The notes under the pieces were generated by a model. That model saw only the letters and a list, made by a program, of their open reading frames with translations. It made no database searches and had not been told where the DNA came from. A DNA stretch of 64,000 bases from CAIKZJ01 sp964626015 (GTDB taxonomy: Bacteria; Bacteroidota; Ignavibacteria; Tepidaquicellales; Tepidaquicellaceae): positions 1 through 64,000 of the forward strand of contig CAZVCC010000002.1 of NCBI GenBank assembly GCA_964626015.1, read 5' to 3'. Of this stretch, positions 43,788 to 53,370 are shown piece by piece. Every line of letters starts with the position of its first letter. Position 1 is the stretch's first letter. Made by a program: the position numbers and the translations under genes.

Positions 43788-46421
43788 TCAGGATATATTT
43801 TTTAATTTCTCGAGTTTTTCTTCAGATTCTTTCAGCTTTATTTGTTCTTTTTCGATGATATCCGGTGCGGCTTTTTCGATAAAATTTTTGTTTCCAAGTT
43901 TCTTCTTGAGGCTGTTAATGTATGCTATAAGTGATTCCAGTTCTTTGCTTTTATTCTTTGAATTACCAGTGTCCTTTAATTGCGGTACTTCGTTTAGGAA
44001 TTCAAATCTAACCGCAAAATAATTCCCGGAAATACCATTAAACTCTTTATCATCCTTAATTTCCACAACTTTATTTTTGTGTTTTACCAGAAGTTGTAAT
44101 AATCCGATGATAGAAGGTAAAATACTATCTGAAGTTGAGTTTAATGGTTTAATATAAATGTCGTACGAATAATTATTTATTCCTGCATATAAAGACCTGA
44201 CATTTCTAGATGTTGTAACTAAATCTTTCAAATACTCAAAAGAGATCTCTATTTCTTCGTTAATCTTTTCTTTCTCAAGCTGCGGGAAATTCTCAAATGA
44301 AATGGTTTTTCCGTTCCTATCTTCGTCCAGTATGTGCCATATTTCTTCAGTAACATAAGGAATAACCGGGTGCAGAAGCACCAGTACTTTTTCATACATC
44401 TCAAGAGCTTCATCCACAAGCAATCTACCGGATTCAGGATTCGAATTAACCTTGTTCTTAATAAGTTCTATATACCAATCGCAGAAATCATTCCAAACAA
44501 ATCCGTACAAAGATTTTGTATAATCGTTAAGCCTGTACGCTTCAAGAAAATAATTAATTTCTTTTATTGTTGTATTAAACCTGCTTTCAATCCATTTTTC
44601 GGCAATATCATTTTCTAAAGGTTCTTTACCGTATTCATCAGAATCGTATACTTTGTCTCGCATCATCACAAGAAAACGGCCAGCATTCCACAATTTTGTA
44701 ATGAAGTTTCTACCTATTTCGGTGTTCTTTTCATCAAACAACACATCGCTGCCAAGCGGAGCAAGATACACGATAGTAAACCTTAGTGCATCTGCTCCAT
44801 AGTTATCGATTAGAACAAGAGGATCCGGTGAATTACCGAGTGATTTGGACATTTTCCTACCTTTACCGTCTCTGACAGTTGAATGGAAATATACATCTTT
44901 AAAAGGAATATCTTTCATGTACTCAAGTCCGGAAATTATCATTCTTGCCACCCATAAGAATATAATCTCAGGAGCCGTTGAAAGGAAATCAGTAGGATAA
45001 TAATAATTTAATTCTTTATTATTCTTGTCATCGGAGTTATTTTTCCAATTAAATACACTAAATGGCCATAACCAGGACGAAAACCATGTATCCAGAACAT
45101 CATTATCCTGAACCCAGTTATCAATATCTACTGGAGGAACAGATTCGCAATAAATTTCACCGGTTTGCTTATTGTACCAAATCGGAATCTGATGTCCCCA
45201 CCATAGCTGCCGCGAAATGCACCAATCTTTCACGTTATCTAACCAATGAAAATAAGTCTTTGTCCATTTATCAGGGTGAAATCTAATTTTCCCTTCTTTT
45301 ACTACCTGAATAGCAGGTTCAGAAAGCTTTTGCATAGACACAAACCATTGATCCGATAAGAATGGCTCAATTACCGCTCCAGAACGTTCAGAAACAGAAA
45401 CATTATGAATATACTCTTCGTCTTTAACAAAATAACCATCTGTTTTAAGTTTTTTAAGTATGTTTTTACGAGCTTCATTAACGGATTGTTCTTTGAAATC
45501 ATATCCATTTTCGTTGAGCTTACCGTCTTTTGAAAGAATATTTATAGTATCAAGGTTGTGTCTTTTACCCAGTTCAAAATCATTCATATCATGTGCCGGA
45601 GTTACTTTTAAAGCACCTGTACCGAATGACATATCGACATATTCATCGAAAATAATTGGTATAGATTTATTTAAAATCGGTAATATCACGCTCTTCCCTT
45701 TATACTTCAAATAACGCTTATCTTTCGGATTTACTGCAACTGCAGTATCCCCAAGCATAGTTTCAGGTCTTGTAGTTGCTATCACTAAGAAATCGTCGCT
45801 ATTATGTACAAAATACTTTATGTAATACAGCTTATCCCTTCTTTCTTTATAACTTATCTCATCATCACTTAATGCAGTTTGTGTTATACTGTCCCAGTTT
45901 ATAATTCTTTTTCCTTTGTATATATAACCCTTTTTATACAAATCTACAAAGACTTCCTTCACAGCTTTTGACAATCCCTCATCGAGTGTAAACCTTTCTT
46001 TTGACCAGTCGACTGAATAACCCAATTTCCGTACTTGCTGAAGAATTATTCCGCCGTACTTTTCCTTCCATTCCCATACTTTCTTTATGAACTCATCCCT
46101 ACCCAAATCATATTTGCTGATATTTTCTTTCCTTAACTGTTCTTCTACTTTTATCTGAGTTGCAATCCCTGCATGATCCATTCCCGGAACCCAGCATACT
46201 TCAAAGCCAGACATCCTTTTCCAACGGCAATAAATGTCCTGTATAGTAAGGTTTAAAACATGACCAATATGCAACATACCTGTAACATTAGGCGGTGGTA
46301 TAACAACAGAAAATTTTGGTTTTTCTGAGACTTCTGATTTATAAATCTCATTCTCTTCCCAATATCTTTGCCATTTTTCTTCAACATTTCTGGGATCGTA
46401 TTTTGCAGGTAGTTCTTTCAT
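43788..46421 (-). CDS. valS: valyl-tRNA synthetase
   Basis: ValS charges tRNA-Val. The class I signatures are present: HIGH at 51-54 (NVTGMLHIGHVLN) and KMSKS in the middle of the protein (GRKMSKSLGNSPDP). The editing domain, anticodon-binding domain and the C-terminal coiled-coil arm (SKELESLIAYINSLKKKLGN) complete the normal 877-residue length. The start codon overlaps the parA stop by 1 base. The tRNA-Val(CAC) gene lies 2.8 kb upstream in the same direction. Confidence 0.97.
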   Translation of the reverse strand: MKELPAKYDPRNVEEKWQRYWEENEIYKSEVSEKPKFSVVIPPPNVTGMLHIGHVLNLTIQDIYCRWKRMSGFEVCWVPGMDHAGIATQIKVEEQLRKENISKYDLGRDEFIKKVWEWKEKYGGIILQQVRKLGYSVDWSKERFTLDEGLSKAVKEVFVDLYKKGYIYKGKRIINWDSITQTALSDDEISYKERRDKLYYIKYFVHNSDDFLVIATTRPETMLGDTAVAVNPKDKRYLKYKGKSVILPILNKSIPIIFDEYVDMSFGTGALKVTPAHDMNDFELGKRHNLDTINILSKDGKLNENGYDFKEQSVNEARKNILKKLKTDGYFVKDEEYIHNVSVSERSGAVIEPFLSDQWFVSMQKLSEPAIQVVKEGKIRFHPDKWTKTYFHWLDNVKDWCISRQLWWGHQIPIWYNKQTGEIYCESVPPVDIDNWVQDNDVLDTWFSSWLWPFSVFNWKNNSDDKNNKELNYYYPTDFLSTAPEIIFLWVARMIISGLEYMKDIPFKDVYFHSTVRDGKGRKMSKSLGNSPDPLVLIDNYGADALRFTIVYLAPLGSDVLFDEKNTEIGRNFITKLWNAGRFLVMMRDKVYDSDEYGKEPLENDIAEKWIESRFNTTIKEINYFLEAYRLNDYTKSLYGFVWNDFCDWYIELIKNKVNSNPESGRLLVDEALEMYEKVLVLLHPVIPYVTEEIWHILDEDRNGKTISFENFPQLEKEKINEEIEISFEYLKDLVTTSRNVRSLYAGINNYSYDIYIKPLNSTSDSILPSIIGLLQLLVKHKNKVVEIKDDKEFNGISGNYFAVRFEFLNEVPQLKDTGNSKNKSKELESLIAYINSLKKKLGNKNFIEKAAPDIIEKEQIKLKESEEKLEKLKNIS

Positions 46422-47206
46422 TATTGGTCTTTGTTTATTAATTCCTGATTTTTTGTTATTAATTCATAAGATAAATTTATGTATGCTAATGAACCATCTG
46501 AGTTTATTCTGTACAAACAAAGAGGTTTACCATAAAAGGTAGCTTCATTCAGGAGATTTGTAACAGGAATTATTGTGTCGAGCATATATCCCGAATACTT
46601 TAATCGTAGTTCCCGTTCAGATATCTCAGTAACTTTTGAGTTTTTCTCATACATCGTCAATAATATACCTTCTATATCTAAAAAAGGATTTGAAACTTCC
46701 CTGACCCAGCTTATGTAATCAAAAAGCTTATCTACTGCATCGAGAGAAAAATGTCCGCATTTGACAGGGATTAAAACCGAATCAGAAGCTGTAAGAGCGT
46801 TCAAGGTTATACCCCTCAGAGTTGGGGGACAGTCTATAATAATGAAATCGTATCTGCTTTTTACGTCTTTAAGCGCGTTTTTCAAAATTACTCTGTTCTC
46901 TGTCATTTTAGCAAATCTTTCGTCATTCTGAATTGAATTAATATTTGCAGGAACAAAGTCCAAATACGGCAGGTCTGTTTTGTGAATAGTGTAGTCAATT
47001 GCTTTTGCAAAATTAAATATTTCTGAAATTCCTGCCTTTATACGGTCGGGTGTAAATCCCATAGCAACTGCAGAAGAACCATAGGGATCTATATCAATGA
47101 GCAATGTCGATTTTTCTGCTAATGCTAATGAAGCAGCTAAATTGACAGCCGTTGTTGTCTTTCCAACACCACCTTTAGCTATACAAACACTAATGATTTT
47201 AGCCAT
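46421..47206 (-). CDS. ParA/Soj family ATPase without a ParB partner
   Basis: The 261-residue product has the deviant Walker A motif KGGVGKTTT at residues 11-19, the Walker A' segment LLIDIDPYGSS and the Walker B-like DFIIIDCPP. These are ParA hallmarks; the family segregates DNA or positions other cargo by ATP-dependent polymerisation or DNA binding. No parB or parS-like gene is adjacent. It overlaps the FAH gene by 8 bases and valS by 1, so it is translated within this operon. Confidence 0.9.
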   Translation of the reverse strand: MAKIISVCIAKGGVGKTTTAVNLAASLALAEKSTLLIDIDPYGSSAVAMGFTPDRIKAGISEIFNFAKAIDYTIHKTDLPYLDFVPANINSIQNDERFAKMTENRVILKNALKDVKSRYDFIIIDCPPTLRGITLNALTASDSVLIPVKCGHFSLDAVDKLFDYISWVREVSNPFLDIEGILLTMYEKNSKVTEISERELRLKYSGYMLDTIIPVTNLLNEATFYGKPLCLYRINSDGSLAYINLSYELITKNQELINKDQ

Positions 47207-47879
47207 TGAATCTCACTTTCAGTTCTACATTATCACTTAAACTTGCGAGCAACTCATCACCATCCCTTAACTGACCAACACCATCAGGCGTCCCTGTAAA
47301 AATTAAATCTCCTTTAGCAAGCCCGAAAATAGTTGATAGATAGGATATTAACTTATATATATTTATAATCATTAAGCTTGTATTACTGAACTGTTTTATA
47401 GTATTATTAATTTTCAATGAAAAATCTATATTCATCGGATCAGGAATATTCAATTTGGGTACAATGTCACTAACAGGTGCAGAATTAAAGAAACCTTTTG
47501 AAGTCCCCCACGGAAGACCTGATTTTTTAGCCTCAGACTGCAAATCGCGCAGAGTAAGGTCAAGTCCAATACCATATCCGAATATAAACTCAGCAGCATC
47601 CGATTCATTCACATTTCTGCAATCATTTTCAATAGCAACAACTACTTCAGTTTCGTAATGTACATTATTCGATATTTTCTTACCATTAATTTCAGGAATA
47701 TTAATAATTCCATTATTTTGTACTATAGAGGTATTTGGTTTAAAAAATATAACGGGAGATATAGGTGCTTTTTCATCACCAAACTCTCTTATATGGTCAA
47801 AATAATTTTTTCCAATGCAAAATATATTATTTACTTTGAACTTCTCATTGCATCCGGATATATTTAAAATGTTATTCAA
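47199..47879 (-). CDS. fumarylacetoacetate hydrolase family protein
   Basis: The 226-residue FAH-fold product has the substrate/metal segments FCIGKNYFDHIREFG, PVIFFKPNTSIVQ, the acidic motif VHYETEVVVAI, and GLDLTLRDLQSEAKKSGLPW. Short FAH proteins include acylpyruvases, oxaloacetate decarboxylases and hydratases, so the substrate is open. It is 1 base downstream of pyrC and overlaps parA by 8 bases. Confidence 0.92.
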   Translation of the reverse strand: MNNILNISGCNEKFKVNNIFCIGKNYFDHIREFGDEKAPISPVIFFKPNTSIVQNNGIINIPEINGKKISNNVHYETEVVVAIENDCRNVNESDAAEFIFGYGIGLDLTLRDLQSEAKKSGLPWGTSKGFFNSAPVSDIVPKLNIPDPMNIDFSLKINNTIKQFSNTSLMIINIYKLISYLSTIFGLAKGDLIFTGTPDGVGQLRDGDELLASLSDNVELKVRFNG

Positions 47880-47880
47880 T

Positions 47881-49167
47881 TTATAATTCGGATTTTACAA
47901 ATTTGCTGTTATTATAAATTCCATAAGGTTTACATATCACTTTGAATCCATTAAAAGGAGAATTATTACTTTTTGATTTAAACTTATTCGTGTCGATAAC
48001 CCAATTCAAATTAGTATTAAGAATCGTCAGATTTGCTTTTTCCCCTACTCTCACAGAAATCCTTGGCAAATTCAGAAGTCGTCTTGGATTATCTGACATT
48101 TTCATTATCAGGCTTTCTAAAGATATCAAACCAGTACTAACTAAATATGTATAGCTCAATCCTATACAACTTTCAAGACCCACGATACCAAAGGGAGCTT
48201 TGGTTAGTCCAGCATGTTTTTCTTCAGCGGTATGGGGGGCATGGTCTGTACAAATTACCTGAATAGTATCATCCTTTATTCCAGCTAATATTCTTTCGAC
48301 ATCTTTGCTTTCCCTTAAAGGAGGATTCATTTTTGCATTACTTCCCTCTTGAATTACCATTTCATCAGTCAGTATGAAGTGATGAGGACAAGCCTCACAA
48401 GTAATGTTTTCATTAGCAATTCTTGCCTTTCTAATCAGATCAACAGTCTCCCCGCATGAAATATGCTGTACATGGTATTTTGTGCCTCTTATACTGTCCG
48501 CCAGCTCTATGTCATTCTTAACCGTCATCGTTTCGCTCTCATAGGGAATCCCTTCTACTTTTAACTCCTCTGAAACTTTACCTTTATGCACTACACCCTT
48601 ACCGCTCAGTTTATAATTCTCAGCATGTTGTAAAAAAGGGATTGAATGTTCAGCTGAATATTTAAATGTCTCACTTAACACGTTTCTGTCAAGTAAAGGA
48701 CTTCCGTCATCAGTAAAAGCTAATGCTCCAGCCTTATGTAATTCATTTAAATCAGATAATTCAATTCCTTCTCTATTCTTAGATGCACAAGCAGAAACAT
48801 TTACATCGACAATCATACCGCGAGCTTTTTTAAGAATGTAGGTTATAATTTCTCTGCTGTCTATTGGAGGTTTTGTATTCGGCATACAAAGAACACCAGT
48901 AAACCCGCCGTTAGCCGCAGAATTGACTCCTGATTCAATATCTTCCTTCTCCGTCTGACCTGGGTCTCTAAAATGAACATGCATATCATAAAATCCCGGA
49001 ACGACCGTTAATTTTTCCCCGTTTATTATCTCATCGTATTCAGTAACAGAATTATTTCCCGGTACTCCAAGGTTTTCAATAATACCATTTCTTATAGCTA
49101 AATCAAAGTTACCTTTTAAATTATCTGAAGGTGATATTACGCTGATATTTTTAAAAAGAATGTTCAA
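47881..49167 (-). CDS. pyrC: dihydroorotase (class I)
   Basis: PyrC closes carbamoyl aspartate to dihydroorotate in pyrimidine synthesis. The 428-residue product has the metal-binding DMHVHFRDPG, the bridging FTDDGSP, HAENYK, YHVQHISCG and CTDHAPHTAEEKH with the catalytic Asp. The set is complete, so this is not one of the inactive PyrC-like partners. The gene starts the pyrC-FAH-parA-valS unit, about 20 bases from tRNA-Val. Confidence 0.95.
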   Translation of the reverse strand: MNILFKNISVISPSDNLKGNFDLAIRNGIIENLGVPGNNSVTEYDEIINGEKLTVVPGFYDMHVHFRDPGQTEKEDIESGVNSAANGGFTGVLCMPNTKPPIDSREIITYILKKARGMIVDVNVSACASKNREGIELSDLNELHKAGALAFTDDGSPLLDRNVLSETFKYSAEHSIPFLQHAENYKLSGKGVVHKGKVSEELKVEGIPYESETMTVKNDIELADSIRGTKYHVQHISCGETVDLIRKARIANENITCEACPHHFILTDEMVIQEGSNAKMNPPLRESKDVERILAGIKDDTIQVICTDHAPHTAEEKHAGLTKAPFGIVGLESCIGLSYTYLVSTGLISLESLIMKMSDNPRRLLNLPRISVRVGEKANLTILNTNLNWVIDTNKFKSKSNNSPFNGFKVICKPYGIYNNSKFVKSEL

Positions 49168-49183
49168 TATATTTTATCTTAGG

Positions 49184-49257
49184 TGGGCAATACTGGATTC
49201 GAACCAGTGACCTCTTCCGTGTGAAGGAAGCGCGCTAACCAGCTGTGCCAATTGCCC
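49184..49257 (-). tRNA. tRNA-Val (anticodon CAC)
   Basis: On the minus strand the acceptor arm pairs GGGCAAT with ATTGCCC. The anticodon arm is CTTCC-TTCACAC-GGAAG, with CAC at positions 34-36 for GUG codons, and the T arm ACTGG-TTCGAAT-CCAGT is perfect. The D stem GCAC/GCGC contains an A12-C23 mismatch. The discriminator is A and the next bases are CCT, so the CCA end is not encoded. It lies between the MlaE permease gene and pyrC. Confidence 0.95.
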
Positions 49258-49281
49258 TATAATCTTTTAATTTACAAACTA

Positions 49282-50046
49282 TTATCCAATAAGAAAATTC
49301 CATAAAATGGCATCAAGTATGAGTATCATTGCAGCACAAATAACAAATGATTTAATCGTCGAAAGCCCAACACCTTCTGCACCACCTGATGTCTGAAAAC
49401 CGACGTAACAACCAATGGATGATATTGCAAGACCAAATACTGTTCCTTTTATAAAAGCTGCATTCACATCGCCTATTTCAAACGATTTTCTGAATCCCGA
49501 AATAAATACTCCTCCTGGTACATCCAGAAAAGTTGTAGTAACAATGTATGAGCCAAGAATCGCAATTGCACTCGAGTAAATTATCAGAACTGGCAGCATT
49601 ATAGTAGTAGCGACTATTCTTGGTGTTGCAAGATAACGTATCGGATTAATCGCCATAGCTTCCAGAGCATCTATTTGTTCAGTCACCTTCATCGTTCCAA
49701 TCTCAGCACTTATTGATGCACCAACCCTGCCTGCGAGAACAATTGCCGACAAAACCGGTCCAAGTTCGATTATGATTGCTTTTGGAGTAGCAGACCCAAG
49801 TATGCTCAACGGAACCATTCCCCTCATCTGATACGCTGCCTGCCAGGCAGAAACTGCTCCCGTAAATAAACCTATTATGGATACAAGAACAAGAGAATTA
49901 ACACCAATATGAACCATTTGGTCAAGAATTAATTTCCTGTCGATAAATACTCTTGGCAAATACTTTACAACCTGAGACTGAAGTGTAAAATAACCTTCAA
50001 TGTCCTTGAAGAAAGTAAATACTTTTCTATAAATTAATTCAATCAA
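49282..50046 (-). CDS. MlaE family ABC transporter permease
   Basis: MlaE permeases move lipids between inner and outer membrane together with an ATPase (MlaF) and an MCE protein (MlaD). The 254-residue product has six or so membrane segments and the conserved EIGTMKVTEQIDALEAMAIN and LATPRIVATTIMLP segments. Neither the ATPase nor the MCE gene is beside it, unlike the usual operon. It is followed downstream by tRNA-Val and preceded by the CorC-like gene. Confidence 0.92.
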   Translation of the reverse strand: MIELIYRKVFTFFKDIEGYFTLQSQVVKYLPRVFIDRKLILDQMVHIGVNSLVLVSIIGLFTGAVSAWQAAYQMRGMVPLSILGSATPKAIIIELGPVLSAIVLAGRVGASISAEIGTMKVTEQIDALEAMAINPIRYLATPRIVATTIMLPVLIIYSSAIAILGSYIVTTTFLDVPGGVFISGFRKSFEIGDVNAAFIKGTVFGLAISSIGCYVGFQTSGGAEGVGLSTIKSFVICAAMILILDAILWNFLIG

Positions 50047-50055
50047 TTATTATGT

Positions 50056-51363
50056 TTATTTATTTATCATTCTTTGTACTTTAACCTGAAGGAGTCTATT
50101 ACCTGATTTCTTCATAATAGTAAAAACAAACTCTTTGTAATCCACTCTTTCATAAATTTCAGGAACATGACCGGTTACCTTCTGAAGAAATCCGCTGAGT
50201 GTATGATAATCATCGTTGTCGATAGGAATATCTGATTTAAATTTCTGATTAAATTCCTCAATACTGATTATCGGATTAACAAGAAATATACCGAGTTTAT
50301 CTTTTTGTACATTACGCGTATCAATATCATATTCATCTTCTATCTCACCGACAATCTCCTCGATGATATCCTCAAGAGTAATCAATCCTTCAACGTTGCC
50401 GTGCTCATTCACCACGATTCCCAGATGAATTCTTTTCTTCTGAAAATCTTTAAGTATCTCCCCTATCTGTTTTGTTTCCGGTACAAAATATACCGGACGT
50501 ATAATATCTGTCAATACAATCAGCTCTCTGAACTCTGCAGCACTGATAAGGTCTTTTGAATATATAATCCCAATTATATTATCAATTGAATCTTTATATA
50601 CAGGTACTCTTGAATATCCTTCATCTATAACCCTTTGAATTATCGCATCCCTGGTATCATCTATATTTATTGCAACGATGTTATTCCTTGAAACCATAAT
50701 ATCACGAGCCAGTTTGTCGTTGAAATCAAATATCTTTTCAATCAGCTGGTGTTCCGTTGAATCTATGACACCTGTTTTCCTGCCCTCGGAAATAAGATAC
50801 CTAATTTCTCTTTCCGAATGATGAATATCCTCTTTTGTTATTGGTTTCAGACCCATCAGCCTTATGAATCCGTTTGCAGAAATATTAAGAACAATTATCA
50901 TAGGTTTAAAGATTGTGTAGATAATCTTCAAAGGGAATGATAACCACATTGATATCTGAAGCGGATATTGAATAGCAATCATTTTTGGAGCAAGCTCTCC
51001 GAAAGCAACTGTTATGAAAGTAATAAGTAAAATACCTGCGATTGAAGATACTGATGCCGGTATTATGCTTCCCAGACCAACCATACTGAATAGACTTCCG
51101 AATAATCTTCCAAAAGAATCCTCGCCAATCCATCCGAGTAAAACATTAACAAGAGTTATTCCTACTTGTGCAGCAGAAATGTATTTATCTAAATTATCCT
51201 TTACATTTCTTAGATATCTTTTACGAAGGGAATCCTTTTCATTGGAGTCTGTTTCAATCTCCGATTTTCTAACTTTTATAATCGCATATTCCAGTGCAAC
51301 AAACAGTCCGTTTATCATCACAAGTAATGCAACCAGGAATATGTCGAACAATATTGATTTCAA
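50056..51363 (-). CDS. CNNM/CorC-type membrane protein (hemolysin family)
   Basis: The 435-residue product has an N-terminal DUF21 membrane domain (four hydrophobic segments, about 5-190), a CBS pair (about 205-325: DIMVSRNNIVAINIDDTRDA, then GIVVNEHGNVEGLITLEDI) and a C-terminal CorC_HlyC domain ending FQKVQRM-like. Relatives transport or sense Mg2+ or Co2+. The old name hemolysin does not imply toxin activity. It precedes mlaE by 9 bases. Confidence 0.92.
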   Translation of the reverse strand: MKSILFDIFLVALLVMINGLFVALEYAIIKVRKSEIETDSNEKDSLRKRYLRNVKDNLDKYISAAQVGITLVNVLLGWIGEDSFGRLFGSLFSMVGLGSIIPASVSSIAGILLITFITVAFGELAPKMIAIQYPLQISMWLSFPLKIIYTIFKPMIIVLNISANGFIRLMGLKPITKEDIHHSEREIRYLISEGRKTGVIDSTEHQLIEKIFDFNDKLARDIMVSRNNIVAINIDDTRDAIIQRVIDEGYSRVPVYKDSIDNIIGIIYSKDLISAAEFRELIVLTDIIRPVYFVPETKQIGEILKDFQKKRIHLGIVVNEHGNVEGLITLEDIIEEIVGEIEDEYDIDTRNVQKDKLGIFLVNPIISIEEFNQKFKSDIPIDNDDYHTLSGFLQKVTGHVPEIYERVDYKEFVFTIMKKSGNRLLQVKVQRMINK

Positions 51364-51377
51364 ACCTATTAGCTGTC

Positions 51378-51869
51378 CTATCTGTTTTCCTTCAGGAACT
51401 TCAGGCGTTTTTCAAGTTTTTCTCTCGGAATTAATAGTTTATCTTTACCGAAAATTGCCTCCTCCTGTGATTTGAAAACTAACTCATATTCATCGCTCAT
51501 AATAATTGCTTCTTCCGGACAAACCTCCTCACAGAATCCGCAAAATATACAACGAACCATGTTTATCTCAAATTTTTCCGGATATCTTTCTTTTTCAAGG
51601 TCTGTTTCATTCGCCTGTACTTCGATTGCAAGAGCCGGGCAAACTCTTGAACACAGCCCGCAAGCAACGCATCTTTCAACTCCGTTTTTTTCGAGTACTA
51701 AAACCGGTCTTCCTCTGAAACTTGAAGGAGTATCCCATTTTTGTTCAGGATACTGTCTTGTGAATTTGGGTTTAAACATCTGCTTAAATGTCAAAGCCAT
51801 GCCCTTCGCTATTTGCGGCAAATAAGTTTTATCTAAAAATGTTAAATCTTTATTCTTTATATACTTCAT
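51378..51869 (-). CDS. nuoI: NADH-quinone oxidoreductase subunit I
   Basis: NuoI carries iron-sulfur clusters N6a and N6b of complex I. The 163 residues contain two complete 4Fe-4S motifs, [12 protein letters not shown] and [12 protein letters not shown], after an amphipathic N-terminus. Length is usual. No other nuo gene is adjacent; nuoK and nuoL are about 16 kb away in the same direction. It is 14 bases upstream of the CorC-like gene. Confidence 0.95.
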   Translation of the reverse strand: MKYIKNKDLTFLDKTYLPQIAKGMALTFKQMFKPKFTRQYPEQKWDTPSSFRGRPVLVLEKNGVERCVACGLCSRVCPALAIEVQANETDLEKERYPEKFEINMVRCIFCGFCEEVCPEEAIIMSDEYELVFKSQEEAIFGKDKLLIPREKLEKRLKFLKENR

Positions 51870-51931
51870 GTATTATATCAAATTTTATTCACAGTTATTT
51901 TAGGAACACCGGTTATTACGACATTTCAAAT

Positions 51932-52672
51932 CTATTTTATCAAAAGCATTTTCTTCACAGAAGAAAACGATTCTGATTTCATCGAATAATAATATACTCC
52001 GGAAGAAAGGTTGTAATCCGAAGCATTAAAATCAAATGTATACTTTCCCGCTGCTATTGTTTCATTGTTTATCAGGTTTGCTACTTCATTACCTAAAATG
52101 TCATATACTTTGAGTGATACATTTTCCCTTTTCCCAAGAGAAAAATTAATCTTAGTTGTCGGATTAAACGGATTAGGATAATTCTGCTCCAATTTGTATC
52201 CATCTACAACACTCGAGATATGCCTTATCCCAACAGGACCTAAGTGAACCTTAAAGGTATCCGTCAAAAAATTGCTTGGATTATTATTCACCCATGTTTT
52301 TATAATAACTGTACCCATACCTATTGTGATACCGTTGAAATAGATATCTAAAGTGTCTTGCTGTCCGGGTAAAATTGTCAAAGGACTTGAACTAGGAGGG
52401 ACTGAATCAAGAAAAGGTGCATAACAGAACCCTCTAAGGCACATACTGGTTGTCCAGTCGGGTGCGGGAAGGTCATTAAGTATTCTGAAAAAAGAAAAAT
52501 TAAGAGTAATACTGCCTGTATTCTTGAAAACTGCTTTCGTCTTGGTAGCTACCATAAATGAAGTATCTCCGTATACGATTGCCGGTGTAAATCTCTGAAA
52601 CGTAAATGATTGAGATTTTGTGAAACCTGTTATTACGAATAATAATAACAGAAGAAGTAATGATTTTTTCAT
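51932..52672 (-). CDS. T9SS-exported protein, unknown function
   Basis: The 246-residue product has a signal peptide (about 1-20), a beta-sandwich domain (about 25-150, with the TKAVFKNTGSITLNFSFFRI segment typical of immunoglobulin-like CARDB domains), and a T9SS type A domain from NYPNPFNPTT (about residue 164) to VKKMLLIK. No active-site motif. It lies 8 bases downstream of the TPR gene, suggesting one transcript. Confidence 0.83.
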   Translation of the reverse strand: MKKSLLLLLLLFVITGFTKSQSFTFQRFTPAIVYGDTSFMVATKTKAVFKNTGSITLNFSFFRILNDLPAPDWTTSMCLRGFCYAPFLDSVPPSSSPLTILPGQQDTLDIYFNGITIGMGTVIIKTWVNNNPSNFLTDTFKVHLGPVGIRHISSVVDGYKLEQNYPNPFNPTTKINFSLGKRENVSLKVYDILGNEVANLINNETIAAGKYTFDFNASDYNLSSGVYYYSMKSESFSSVKKMLLIK

Positions 52673-52680
52673 CTTATTAT

Positions 52681-53166
52681 TTAATTTGTTAGAGATAATA
52701 ACCTGTAATAATTTTTTTCTGCGACTTTATAACCGGGATTTACAGCAAATGCTTTCTTGTATTTAGATAACGCTTCAAACCATAATCCAAGCCTTTCATA
52801 AACTACTCCAAGATTGTAATGAGCAAATTCTCTGTTTTCGTATTTTTCCGCTTTTGCAGCGAGCTCCAGCCATGCAATAGCCTCTTCATACCTCCCAAGT
52901 CTTATCAGATATGCCCCTATATCATTGTAAGGATTACCGAAATCCGGATCTAATTCTATAGCATTCTTACATTCTTCTATTGCACTTTCAAGGTCGCCCT
53001 TTGAACTTAAAGCCCAGCCTAAAAATGTATATGCTTCAGCTGTAGGATAGTAATCAAGAGATTTCCTGTAATGTTCAATTGCCTGCTCGGTATCCCCGGA
53101 CATTTGAAGCTTATACGCTTTTTCAAAAAAATCCTTAGATAGTTCAATTAGATATTTTGCATCCAT
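52681..53166 (-). CDS. TPR repeat protein
   Basis: The 161-residue product is almost entirely tetratricopeptide repeats: about four units with the A/G-Y-P pattern, such as AIEHYRKSLDYYPTAEAYTF, AIEECKNAIELDPDFGNPYN and EALSKYKKAFAVNPGYKVAE. No signal peptide is seen, so it is probably cytoplasmic and mediates protein contacts. Its partner is unknown. It opens the transcript that continues into the T9SS gene at 51932. Confidence 0.88.
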   Translation of the reverse strand: MDAKYLIELSKDFFEKAYKLQMSGDTEQAIEHYRKSLDYYPTAEAYTFLGWALSSKGDLESAIEECKNAIELDPDFGNPYNDIGAYLIRLGRYEEAIAWLELAAKAEKYENREFAHYNLGVVYERLGLWFEALSKYKKAFAVNPGYKVAEKNYYRLLSLTN

Positions 53167-53297
53167 TTAATCAGTATTTATTTGTATATCTAACTCAACA
53201 AATATACCAAAAGTTTCGTTCTTTAGAAATTCAAAAACCTGTAATTTTTAGCTTTAATCAGCTATTTCAAAAGCAGATTTAAGTTCAAGTAATAAAA

Positions 53298-53323
53298 AAG
53301 GGTTGCCGTTTTCGGCAACCCTT
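53298..53323 (-). terminator. Rho-independent terminator of the cold-shock gene
   Basis: An 11-base stem AAGGGTTGCCG (53298-53308) / CGGCAACCCTT (53313-53323) has the loop TTTT. On the minus strand TTTTATTACTTG follows, giving a T-rich tail. It lies 48 bases past the stop of the gene at 53371. Confidence 0.88.
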
Positions 53324-53370
53324 CCATACAAATTGTAACAATTACTGTATATTCTAAATTATTTTAGTTT

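Noticed and set aside
50056..51363. Hemolysin toxin
   Set aside because: The DUF21-CBS-CorC layout is that of a metal transport or sensing membrane protein; the name hemolysin is historical for this family.
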